Origin: Rhizaria sp. SCN 62-66 | Lineage: Eukaryota; Rhizaria, unplaced | Assembly: GCA_001724265.1 (NCBI GenBank) | Contig: MEDY01000188.1 | Span: forward strand, 1 to 64,000 | Direction of reading: 5' to 3' | DNA length: 64,000 nt | Shown here: piece by piece, positions 11,201 to 21,654 of the stretch | Layout of the letters: the number at the start of each line of letters is the position of its first letter | Numbering within the stretch: the first letter of the stretch is position 1 | The notes under the pieces: model-generated | The model's input: the letters and a program-made list of their open reading frames with translations, nothing else | Told to the model about the DNA's origin: nothing | Databases searched by the model: none | Program-made: the position numbers and the translations under genes

Positions 11201-14200
11201 CGCCCCAACGACAGCAAGGCGGACGCGCACGCGAATCCCACGCTGTGCGCGCTGCGGTACACCGCGCTGGGTGCCGTGGCGGATCTGCTGCTTGCGAGCC
11301 CCGTGTTTCTGGCGCAGCACGTCGCGCTCAAGGGTTTTGGAGACAACAAGATCCATACCATCACCCCCTCGAACGACGGCACGCTGAGCATTGCCTTCGA
11401 GCTCCTTGCCCGCCGCGAAGCAATCGACAAGAACTCAGATGCGATCGAGGCGCGCTTCGCGTCGACCGCGGTGCAGGCCGCGTCCGTACTCGCTGAGGTG
11501 CTGGGCTGCCCGCCGCCCGCCGCAACGGCCGCGGCCGCTCTGGCCACGGCCGACTCAGCGGCGTCGATGCTCGCGCGCCCTGGCTTCGCGGCCACGGCCG
11601 AGCTGGGCGTCAACATCCGTGACGCCGTCGTCACGCCCGTCCGCGCGATGCTGCGCATGGTCGCCTTCTGCTCTACCACGCTCGGCATCCGCGCGCCGGC
11701 GCCGCTGGAGCCGCCCGCGGCGCTGCTGCCACCCGGCGCGCTCTCGGGCGCTGACGTCGAGGACGAAGCCGCTGGCACCGCCGGCGACACGCTCCGCGCC
11801 GCGCGCGCGCTCGCCTTCGCTTCCTACGCCACGCTCGACGTCGGCGGCAAGCGGTCCGGCGACGACGCCGAGGCCGTCGCGGCCGCAGAGGCCGACACGG
11901 CCGACATTGCGACCGAGGGCGGTGTGCGCTGCGAGCTCCCGACACTACCCGCCCCCGCCGCGCCGGCGCCACTGACGCAGCTGTCCGTGCTTGCCCCCAT
12001 CGCGCGCTGGTGTGGCATGTCCGTCGGCGACGCCGCCACCGCCGGCCGCAGCAGTAGCCGCGGGCCCGCGCAGCAGATCCCTGCGCCCAGCGGGCGCGGC
12101 GGCGGTGGCGCCAATAAGGCTGCTGCTGCCGCCGCCGCCGCCGCTGCCGCCGAGGCCGCTGCCGCTGACGCCGCGGCCTCTGGGGCGGGCTCCGTGACGC
12201 AGTTGGTGCCGGCGGCCTTCGCCGAGTGGCTCGTCGACCACGCCACGCAGACGCGCCACCAGGCGCAGACGATGGTCAGGCTCTTCGCCGCGGCCACCGC
12301 GCCGTTTCCACGCGCGCTCGCCGCCGCGGTCGGCTGCTGCCCGCGCTCTGAGGCCGCCCTCGTCGCCGCGGCCACCGCGAACTACGGCAACCACCACCAC
12401 CACGGCGGGCACGGCGCCACCGCGGCCGCCGAGATCGCTGCCGCGGCCGTGCGCGGGGCCCGTATCGAGCGCCTCACAGCCGCCGCGGTGCGCCGCGCCG
12501 CGCTCGAGGCGCTGGTGGCGATGACGCGCGCGTACCACGCCGTGTTCTCGCTTACGCTCGCGGGCGACAGCTCCGACGAGCGGCCTGTGATGTACTGCAC
12601 CCAGCCGCGCGTGGCGGCAGTGACCACGGTCGCGTCGCAGGGCGCGGGCGGCGTGGTGCTGACCGAGGGCGCGGACCCGCTGGCCAAGCTCGCGTCCGAA
12701 ACGGCGCCGCCCGACGTGTTGTTCAACACCACGCTGGCGCTGTATCTGCCCGGCATGGCCGCGGCCGCCGTGCCCGCCGTCGCCGCGCTCGCCACGGCGC
12801 AGGCCCAGGGCGCGCCTGTGCGTCTGGGCGCTGGCGACGGCGTCATTTCTACCGTCTTGGCCACGGCCGCCGCGCTGCCGCTGCCCGGCTCCGCAGCAGA
12901 CTGCCTCGCTAACGTGCCGGGCGGGTTCTCGCCCGCGCAGCGCCGCGCGCTGGCCGCGTGCCTGGACCGCGCCGACGCCGCGGCCGTGCTGGGCGACTAC
13001 CTGTCGGCGCTGTCGGCGCTCGTCGCCGAGTCTGCGGCCGCGACCGAGGCGTCGGCGCAGCGCTCCAACTCGTTCCAGTTGCCCATCGTGTTCGCCACGC
13101 CGCTGGGGCTGCCGGTCCACGCCGCGCCTGCCGTGCTGGTGGCCGCGGCCGAGGCGCCGGGCCTCGTGGCGGTCTCAGAAGCGACGCCGCAGACGCAACT
13201 GCTCGACCTGCTGTCCGCGCTGCAGCTCACATTTTCCGCGCCCGCCGCCAACGCCGCCGCTCTTAACGCCGTCGCCGCGCAGCAGAGCGCGGGCAGCGCG
13301 CCGTTTGCCGCGCTGGCCGCGCGTGCCGCCGAGGGCGAAGGCGAGGCATCGGCGTCGGCGTCGCTGGTGCTGGCGGTGGCCGCGGTGCTTGACGCCGCTG
13401 CCGCCACGGTCGCGCAGTCCGACGTCGGCTCGCTGCTTCTCTCACTGCCCGCCGCCTGTGATCTCGTCGCCGCCGCCACGGCGCGCTGGGTGCTGGGCGC
13501 TGCAGTCATCGCGCCGCAGCTGCCCATCGGCGCGCCGTACTTACAGTCTGTGGCAGCCGACAGCGACCGTTCCTGCGACTGGGCCGTTGCGCCGGGCCCT
13601 GCCCGTGCGCGCGCGCTCGCCGCCTTGGCCACGCTGCTCGGCCTCGCGCCCTCGTCGTCGTCGTCGTCGCCATCCCGCACTGCGAACGCGAGCGGTAGCT
13701 ACGGCAGCGCGGTCACCGTGCACTCGAGCGCCGCGATGCTGGCCGCGGCCGCGAGCCCAGCCCAGGTGCTCGCGGCCGCGGGTCAGACCGCCAGCGGCCG
13801 CACGGTGTCACCGCTGCTGGGCGCCGTGATGCGCGCCGTCGGTGGGTGGATCACCGCGGACCGCGCAGCCGAGACCGTGGCCACAGTTGCCAACACGGCG
13901 GGCATCACTGCGTCGACCAAGCTCATCGACGCCGTCTCGGCCAAGGCGCGCGGCGACAGCAACTCGAGCCTGAGCCGCAGCCTCGGCGGCATCGCCGTGC
14001 AGACGGTTGCCGTCGCAACGAACGCGACGTTCCTGCCGCAGGGCGTGATCATGCCGGGCGGCGGCGCCAGCGGCGGCAGCATCAACACGACCAGCGGCGG
14101 CGACAGCCAGTCGCAGGACCCCGCGTTGGTGGCGCTTAACCCCGACGTGTGGGGCGTCGACATCATCAACATCAATAAAAGCCACGGCGCGAGTTCGGCG

Positions 14201-17200
14201 CACAGCGAGAGCCTCGCCGTCACCGCGCCGCGCGGCCTCGTCAACCTCGGCTCGACGTGCTACCTCAACTCGATGCTGCAGCAGCTGCTACATTCGCGCT
14301 CTTTCCTCCGCGTGCTCTTCGGCTACGACGCGCGCCACGTCATCACCGGCCGCGCGCTCGAGTACCGCATCTCCTCCGCGAGCGCGGCCGCGCCCGCGCC
14401 GCTGGCGCTGCCGCCCGCGACCGAGCTGCCTGTGGTGCCAGCGGCGCTCATCGCCAACACCCTGCTGTTCCAGCTCCAGGCGCTCGCGCTCAACGTCGCG
14501 CTGTCGCCCGTCACGGCCGTCACCGCGTACGGCGTGCTGGCCGCGCTGGCCTACGCCGACGACGCCACGCACGTTGAGCGCGAGCAGGAGTGGCACTGGG
14601 AGCGCTGGGCCGCGCTGCGCGGCGACCCCAGTATGTCGGACGCCAGCACGATCCCGCTGCCCAAGCGCAACGTTAACTTCAGCGCGCAGCAGGACGTGAC
14701 GGAGATCTACGCTAAACTGCTGGCCCAGCTCTCGGACGAGCTCTCGCACGCAGACCTGGCCATGCGCCACGCCTTCGGCAATGACGAGCGTCTCTCGCCC
14801 GCGGCCACCGCTGCGCAGGCCGCCGCCGCCGTCGCGGACGTGTGGGCGGGCGGCCAGTACGCCGCCGCGGGCACCGGGCGCGCGCGCGAGCGCGCCGGTC
14901 TGGTCAAGGCGTGCCTCGGCAACGGACTGGTGCGCGAGATGAGCTGCGGGCTGCAGCGGCGCTTGGTGCCCGCGCAGTGCCGCCACGTGCGCAGCAAGGA
15001 CGAGGGCGCTCAGTGGATGGTTTCACTCGAGACGACGCCCGCGCTCGCCGGCAGTGAAGCCACGGCCGCCGCGGCCGCCCGCATCGCCGCCGCTACGGGC
15101 GCCGGCGCCGCTGCTGCGGCCAGTGCTGCGACAGCCGCGGGGGCGAACACCGTGCGCGCCGCTGCGGCCGCGGCCGCCGCGGCCAACACGCCCGACTCGA
15201 TCGTTACGTGCCTGAGCGCCTTCTGCTCGCAGTCGATGCTCTCCGGCGAGAACGCGCTCTCGTGCCCCGCCTGCCAGCGCCTCACCAACGCGCAGGCCGC
15301 GTCGGCCGCCTCGGCTGCCATCAGTACCAAGGCCGACACCCTGTCCGAGTACCAGCTCTCTCGGCTGCCGCGCTCGCTGCTCGCGCTGCACCTGAAACGC
15401 TGGGAGTACAACATGGCCATGAAAAGCTCCCTCAAGGTCTCCACGTGGACGCGCCTGCCTGACGTGCTGTCGGCCAACTGCGCCAGCGGCGCCGAGAGCG
15501 ACGCCATGAGCGGCGGCGCGCACCGCCTGCACTGGACCGAGGGCCGCGCCGCCGCGGGCAACAGCGTCGGCGGCGTCGGTAGGAGGCGTGTTGGCAGGGG
15601 CCGCGTCGCGAGCTACAGCGACTACACACCCAACGGCAACGACTGCGGCTGCCGCGGCCACGCGCTGTCGGGCGTGCTCGTGCACGTCGGCTCCGCTGGC
15701 GCTGGCCACTACTTCTCTTTCGTGCGCGACCGCGGCGCGCTGTCGCTGCTCACCGGCACCGTCGACGGCGCTGCCCCCGGCGCGGGCTCCGGCGCCGGCG
15801 CGGGCTGCGGCGGTGGCGGCACTGGTGCCAGTGGCGAGCGCTGGTGGCGCTGCGACGACGCCGCTGTGACCCCACTGGACCGCGCCGCGCTGTCCGCCGA
15901 GTCGTTCGGCATCCTGCCCTCGCTCACCGCCGGCGACATCGCGGTGCCCAGTGGGACCCCGTCGGCGTACATGGCCATGTACGAGCGCCAGCACGAACCC
16001 AACTGCCCGCAGCGCTGCGGCAGCGCCGCGATGGGCGAGTCCGGCCCGATCACCGTGCCCGCCTACTTGCACCAGCTGCAGGCGCGGCTGCACGCGGCGC
16101 GGCGCTCGCTGGCGCGCCTGTCGCTCACCACGGACCCCGCGATGCGGGCCTTCGTGCTCGCTGCAGTGGCCACCGCGGCGACGACCGTGGCGGCTAGCGG
16201 CGGCGGCTCTCCCACCAGCAGCTTCAGCCTCAGCGCCGCGCAGACTCCTGCGCACAGCAACAACCTCGACGGCCTCGACAGCGCCGCACCCGCGCTCGCG
16301 ATGAGCGCGACGGCGTTCGAGGGCGTGGCCGCCGCGGTCAACTACACCGTGCACGTGCTCGCGCGCTCCCCACTGGCGCTGCTGCCGCAGGCTAACGAGC
16401 GCGAAAGCGTCTTCTCGGCCTGGGCCGACCTCTGCCGCGGCATGCTCGCCGCGCTCCCGCTGCCCGCCGCGCTGATCATCAGCCCCAGCACTAACGGCGC
16501 GCCACAGCAACAGCAGCAGCAGCCGCAGCAGCCGTCGCCCGCAGCCCGCCTGCGCCAGTCGCTGCCGGCGCTCTTCTCGCCGCACTTCCTGGCCTACGCG
16601 GCGACGACTGCGCCGCCCGCAGTGATGAGCGAGATCGTCTCGCTCTCGCGCGCGCTCGCCGGTTCGCTGCTCGTGGCGCCCGCGGCCGTATGCAACGCGC
16701 CCGACGTGCGCCGCTTCACGGCCGCGTCGTGCCTCCAGTTCGCGCTGCAGAACTCGCCCGCCACAGCGGCGTCGCGCGACTACAACAGCCCGGCCGTGAG
16801 CGCGGCCGCGAACGAGGGCCAGCAGATCGCCGCGATGCTAGCCTGCGTCGTGGCTTGGGTCGACGCCTGGTTGGGCTTCCTCGCGCTCTACGCGCACCAC
16901 ACCTCTGGCGCCGGCAACGCCGACTCCGTGTCCACGGGCGCGTCCCCCACCGCGGCCGCGGCCGCGACGGTCGAGACGCTGACCCCGCTGCTGCCGCTGC
17001 CGCTGCGCTTCGCCGAGTCCGCGACTGGCGCGGCGACGCAGGTGACCGTGGGGCTGGCTTCGCCCGTCGCCGCTCTGCTGCACCTCTTGCTCGCCCCGCC
17101 GCAGCCGCCCGTGCCGGTGTCGGGCGCGGCTGTCGCACTGGCCGCGGGCGGTTTCGCCGCTGGCGGCTTCGCCAACGCCGGCGAGGGCGGCTGTCTGTCC

Positions 17201-19207
17201 CCCGTCGCCGTACTCTTGGCGACTCTCGTGGCGCGCGGCGCGGCCTCGGTTGGGCTCGCGCTGCTGTCTTCCTTCACGCGCTCCTCTGCGTTCCTGGCCA
17301 CGCACCCCGACAGCGCGGCCGTGGCTGCCGCGACTCTGCTGCCCGACGGCTACAGCCTCGCGCAGACGCTCGCGTGGGACCCGTTGACGGCGCCGCTGCA
17401 GTCGGCGGCGCTGCTGCACGACGTGCTCACCGCGCCGCTGCGCCCCGCGGTCGTGTCGGGCGCCGCGTGGGACAGCGCGCACGCGCGCGAGGCGCCGCTG
17501 CCCGCGTGGCTGCGGCGCGCGCTGCGCCAATCGCCCTCGAGCCGTCTCGCCACCATCAAGAACGGGCTGCGGCTCGCCATGAACGGCAGCGTGCGCAACC
17601 CGCCGCCCGTGCTCTGCGCCATGGCTGCCGCCGCCACAGCCAACAGCTCCGAGTTCGTGCACGTGCAGGCGAGCGGCGGCGGCGCAGGCTCCGCCGAGAG
17701 TGGCGTCGAGACGGTCGAGTTCGCGCAGCAGCAGCACGTTGCGACGCTCCTGATGCTCGCCAACGCCGCCGCGGCCACGGCCGCCGCCGCCGCGGTCACG
17801 GCGACGACTGGCGCGCTCATGGCCGTGTCGTCGTCGGTCCACAGCCTGTACGCGCCCGCGATCGCGCTCCTGGCAGCTAACGTCCCCGCTGGAGCGGGCG
17901 CGAGCGTGGATGCGGCGATGAACGTCCCGTTCGGCCCGACGCTGGTCAGCGCGCTGGCCCCACTGGCCTCGTACAAGGCGCTGACGACGCTCGCGTTGGC
18001 GGCCGTGCCCGCGACCGTGAGCATAAGCAGCTACGCTAGCCTCAACGCGTACCGCGCCGCGACGGACCAGACGGCCGCCACGCGTGCGCTGCTGGCGTCG
18101 TCGACCTTGTCGACCGGCGAGGGCGGCCTCGCGCTGCCGCCCGCGGTCACGGTGACAGGCGTGCTCCGCGCCAGCACGGCGACGCTGCTCGCCACGGCCG
18201 CCGCCGAGGCCACCGCCGTCGTCATCTCCTGCGCCGCCGCGGCCGCGGGCCCCGTGCCGAGCGCGCAGTCGCCCAACGCGGGCGGCGGCGGCCGACTGGT
18301 GATGCTCGCCAGCGGCAGCGCGTGTGCGCTCAGCCAGGCCGCGTGGGGGCTGGCGCGCACCGTCGGCGCGCTCGCCGCGCTTGCTAACAGCGCGCACAGC
18401 AGCGGCGCGCTGCCACTACCCTTCGTGCCCGCGATGCCCGCGCAGATGCTCGCGTTCGCGCCTGCCGTGGCCCTCGCCGCCGCAGCCGCGAGCGCGGTGA
18501 CGCCCAACCACGGCAACGGCACGGGTACGGCCTTCGCCGCCGTGAGTTTCGCCGTCGCCGCCGCCGAGGCCGCCTCGGCGACCGCCGCCGCGTCCGGCGC
18601 CACCGCGAGCGCACACGCGCTGTCTGCGGCGGCGGCGACTGTGGCCGACGGGCTCTGGGGCGCGGTCGCGACTGCTCTCTGCGGCGACCACGGCTCGGCG
18701 GCCGCGTCCCTCGTCGCGTCGCTGGCGCTCCGCATGACGCGCCTGGCCTCGCTGTCCCCGACTGCGGCCGTCGCGGCGGGCACCGCGGGCACTGCCGACG
18801 CGGCCGCGCCCGCCGCGCTGCTCCTCGGCGGTGTCGCGCTGCCCGGTGGCGCCGCGCTGGCCGCCGCCGCCGCGCGCGCCGCCGCCGTCGCCGCAGGACC
18901 CACGACCGTGATGACGCGCGCGCTCGAGGCCACGGGCGCGGGCGCCGAGCGCGGGCTCGCCAAGACCGTCACGGTTCGCGAGCTGCAGCCCACGCACGTG
19001 GCCGTGGCGGCCGCCAAGAACGCGGCGCGTCAGGTCATGCTGGCGCTGGAGCAGACGCCCAACGATGTCGTCTACGTCCACACGGAGGCCGGCGCGGTCG
19101 CGGGCCCCGCGGGCGGCGGCGGCGGCGGCAAGCAGCAGCTGATGCAGACAGAGGCGCTGACGGAACCGCTCAGCAACGTCTGGGGCCGCATCGCCGACAC
19201 GCATTAA
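2259..19207 (+). CDS. Giant ubiquitin-specific protease with N-terminal PAM2 motif; two in-frame UAG codons
   Basis: Exons 2259-6322 and 6493-19207; the intron has a GTACGT donor, a pyrimidine-rich acceptor and is AT-rich. The protein is about 5,592 residues if UAG at 7514 and 10445 (residues 1696 and 2673) is sense. Residues 1-1350 are disordered: a PAM2 motif (46-57), a His/Gly tract, two poly-Gln runs, and Ala/Glu/Arg-rich coiled-coil-like segments. The middle is helical, HEAT/ARM-like. The peptidase C19 domain lies near 3935-4500: Cys box NLGSTCYLNSMLQQLL with Cys3944 (codon 14258-14260); a CPAC finger half (about 15265); LALHLKRWEYN (about 15385); His box GHYFSFVRD with His4427 (15707-15709). 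This order matches the USP9X/USP24/USP34 group of large deubiquitinases. The domain is split by long Ala-rich inserts. The last 1,100 residues are low complexity and helical. Stop is TAA. The catalytic call is firm; the one-gene model rests on the shared frame and awaits transcript proof. Confidence 0.75.
2394..2429 (+). other. PAM2 motif (poly(A)-binding protein MLLE-binding peptide)
   Basis: The codons read SNFRPDSREFVP. The PAM2 consensus in PAIP2, ataxin-2, TOB and PAN3 is close to xxLNPxAxxFxP; here Phe replaces Leu and Arg replaces Asn, while Pro, the Glu-Phe pair and the final Pro are kept. It lies near the start of a disordered region, as usual for PAM2. It predicts binding to the MLLE domain of poly(A)-binding protein (or UBR5). 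Confidence 0.7.
2878..2955 (+). repeat. Hexameric repeat coding for a Gly-His tract
   Basis: In-frame near-tandem GGACAC/GGCCAC hexamers code for alternating His-Gly, with Ser and Arg interruptions, in the disordered N-terminal part of the USP. Possible metal-binding or phase-separating low-complexity segment; function unknown. Confidence 0.85.
3741..3770 (+). repeat. CAG/CAA repeat coding for poly-glutamine
   Basis: In-frame CAA-CAG codons give an uninterrupted run of Gln in the USP N-terminal region. The tract is nearly pure CAG and so likely to vary in length. Confidence 0.9.
3945..3995 (+). repeat. Second CAA/CAG repeat coding for poly-glutamine
   Basis: A mixed CAA/CAG tract codes for Gln with one Ser interruption. 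Together with the first tract it marks a Gln-rich low-complexity region. Confidence 0.9.
7514..7516 (+). other. In-frame UAG within the USP gene (residue 1696)
   Basis: TAG follows a codon stretch reading ATVSAYVL and is followed in the same frame by LREGAIRLLVPRAY. The GC-rich, Ala-rich coding character is the same on both sides. GT...TAG would make only a 21-nt intron here, far below the 96-188 nt seen elsewhere. Confidence 0.8.
10445..10447 (+). other. In-frame UAG within the USP gene (residue 2673)
   Basis: TAG lies between AATLLTPLS and LTVTAPTSDA, both in the frame of the rest of the protein. The open frame continues for 8.7 kb afterwards to TAA, and that part holds the catalytic domain. 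Confidence 0.8.
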
Positions 19208-19929
19208 ATTAAATATACATGTACAAGGCGTGCCGAGCAATGGCCGCAGACGCTTGCTGTTGCTGTGTCAAAGATTATCCAGTATTGCTTGTTTCATTTC
19301 CTGCAGCGTTTGAGTTGTAGTGTCTTAGCTTTTTAATGTGTTCTGTTTTTATGTTTGGTTGCTTATATAATTCCACTTTTACTTAGACATGTGTTTTGTT
19401 CTGTTCCTGTTAAGTTCGAATCAATTGGCTCGTTGTAGCATGTCGCCTGGGTGTAGGTGATGATCGCAACTCGCTCAACATTCGAAATCTATGTTTCAAA
19501 AAACGAGAATATCTCGATATACCCCTTTTTTTCTCGTGTGCTTTCTAGTTTCTAGTTCTCATTTTACGTCCTGTATGAGTCAGACACTGCTTAACGTGCA
19601 CACTAAATACAATATTATCAATTTAATACGCTCCACGGCAACAAATACACACAATCTCGTGCATTAAGGTTTGAATGATTAGTTTTTATGAAGATATTTC
19701 GAATTTAGTAAAATTATAGACTAATGTAACACGATTTCCACTATCTGTCTCCATCTCATAGATCATAGCAACGCAATTGGTTGTCTTGCCTTTGTGACGA
19801 CATGAAATCACGACAACAGATATCAATCCTTCCTAGCATTATAAAATAGTTCCGATACATTGTGCGTACATCTCGTTGCTTGCACTGCTGCGTTAGGTCA
19901 CTGAGAGCAGGCCACTTAGAGCAGGCCAC
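19208..19929. other. AT-rich spacer between two convergent 3' ends
   Basis: Holds the 3' flanks of the USP gene and of the small membrane-protein gene. No open frame with coding character, RNA gene or repeat is visible apart from the short tandem repeat at its right edge. Confidence 0.6.
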
Positions 19930-19932
19930 TTA
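19905..19932 (-). repeat. 14-nt tandem repeat across a stop codon
   Basis: Two perfect copies of a 14-nt unit (19905-19918 and 19919-19932). On the minus strand the unit carries the TAA stop of the membrane-protein gene, so the stop triplet itself is present twice. Probably replication slippage. Confidence 0.8.
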
Positions 19933-20778
19933 GAGCTTGACATACGAAGGGTAGCAGCACTCGTGGCAGGCGCCACACATGTCTAGGCAGCACTCCTTGA
20001 TGGGGTAAAACACCCACTTGAAGAAGCGCCACAGCATGCGGAACGGCCAAACAATGATGCGCCACGTCCACTCGCAGCACACCTGCAGTTGGGAGAAATA
20101 AAAGAAAGCAGTCAGGGAGCAGTGGGTGAGCATGGTCACAGTGAAACAGCTAAACGCGACATCATGATTAAGACACTTGAGTCAACAACAAAATGGAAAA
20201 CACAAAATCCACGTTTCAGTAGTAAGGAGTAAGGTATGTCGAGGTAAAATTTGGTGAAGCTAGGACGTACCTCGAGGCAGTGAATGCAGATTGGGAGCTT
20301 GTCGCGGAAAATGTAGCACAGGAAGATGATAATGGCGAGCACCAGGAACAGGATAATAAACGGCAGGTACTGCATGAAGAGGTCCATTGAGCTTTCCTTG
20401 CGCGGGGGCGGGTACACAGGCTGCGGCTGCGGCTGCGGCTTGTCGTCGGCGGTCGCGGTGACTGTTGCAGTAGTGGTGAAGGTGGCGGTTGTGGTGCTCT
20501 CTGCGGAGGCCTCCAGCTCAAGGAAAACAGGCGGACTCACGGAAGAAGCAGCGGCAACGGCAGAAGAAAGCCGCTGAATCTGTGAGGAAGGTGGCGCGGT
20601 GGCCAGCGTAGCTGTGGTGTAGTAGGACAGAGCAGGATAGCAGGACCGAAAGGGTGAGAGCAAAGGGAGGCAAAGGGGGCAGATTCGAAAGCAGATGTAG
20701 AGGGCTAGAAGACGTACACAAAGGTGTAAGCACCAAAAGTGCCACAAGCGTCACCAAAAACCAAAGGAATGCCTTCAT
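19930..20778 (-). CDS. Small type I membrane protein with Cys/Trp-rich cytoplasmic tail
   Basis: Three exons on the minus strand: 20778-20718, 20611-20271 and 20082-19930, both donors GTACGT; 184 residues, stop TAA. Residues 1-20 (MKAFLWFLVTLVALLVLTPL) form a signal peptide. A Ser/Thr/Ala-rich ectodomain with a short Pro-Gln repeat follows, likely O-glycosylated. One membrane span (about 105-125, IILFLVLAIIIFLCYIF) leads to a short tail with CEWTWR and a Cys-rich end (KECCLDMCGACHECCYP). The tail could be palmitoylated or bind metal; this is inference. I recognise no family. The splice junctions restore one frame (phases 1 and 0), which supports the model. Its 5' end faces the coronin gene across a shared upstream region. 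Confidence 0.7.
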
Positions 20779-21654
20779 TTTTGGAAAACTTACGGTGAAT
20801 ACCCAACGAACTCAATGTCTCGTTTTCCTCGTCACCAACCATGCCCGACTAACCATCGCATTTTTTCGGTCCATCATGCTCTACTCGCTAAAGGTATATG
20901 TTCAGATATAGAACAAAGTTATATCAATGCAATTATTTGATATGATGTTCCTTCGCGTGGGATAAACATATCTAGTGAACTATCGTACGTTTAAATGACA
21001 TTATTATCCAAAAAACTCATTTTCAGTTGGATGAACGACGTGTTCCCGAAGTGACTTAGATGTATATAATCAAGAAACTGCTTAAAATAAGGTTTGTTAC
21101 TATTGTCAATGTTTGGCAAATACCTTACCTAAATGAATAAGTAAAATGGATCGGTCTAGTGCCATTGCAACACGAAACATGCTTGTGATGCATCTTGTGA
21201 TGAACTCGAAGTAATGTTAAAGATAAATCATAGAGAAAAAAGTAGTGACATATAGCATGTAACGCAATGATTACATTTAAGATCTACGGGCAAACCTCAA
21301 TACTACCAACATTAACGTCGAAATATCTCTTATTTTGTAGTTTTCCAAGGAGGCGTGCGCCCTTGGTGGCGCGTGGCTGGGGGCTGTCGCACTCGCAGAA
21401 GCTGGAGACGAAGGGGTTAGGCAGATATTTCATTCCCCGCATATCCTCATCGTCATCATCCTGCTGTTGCACGGTTTGTAGATTTTATTATTTGTTTGCT
21501 AATCATGAAAATACTTTGAGCACGTGAAACGGCTTTCTACATCCTGTTATTCATTCTCGCTTTTCCACTCTCACCCTTCTCGCATCCGTCTACGTCACCC
21601 CTTGCTCAACCCATGCCCCCGCATGTCCATCATCGGTTTACCACTTCTAGACCA
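20779..21654. other. Divergent upstream region with a GC-rich island of unclear nature
   Basis: Lies between the divergent membrane-protein and coronin-like genes. Mostly AT-rich, but about 21340-21475 is GC-rich like an exon. On the minus strand that island reads an acidic start followed by MKYLPNPFVSSFCECDSP before AT-rich DNA; on the plus strand it is also open. Neither reading has a convincing start or a recognised product, so I leave it unassigned. Confidence 0.4.

Noticed and set aside
10318-11496. 392-codon plus-strand frame in another phase
   Set aside because: Arg/Ala-rich shadow of the USP exon. The true frame is shown by the downstream USP domain.
19411-19425. GTTCGAATC, resembling a tRNA B box
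   Set aside because: No matching acceptor stem, A box or anticodon arm around it. I found no tRNA in the window.
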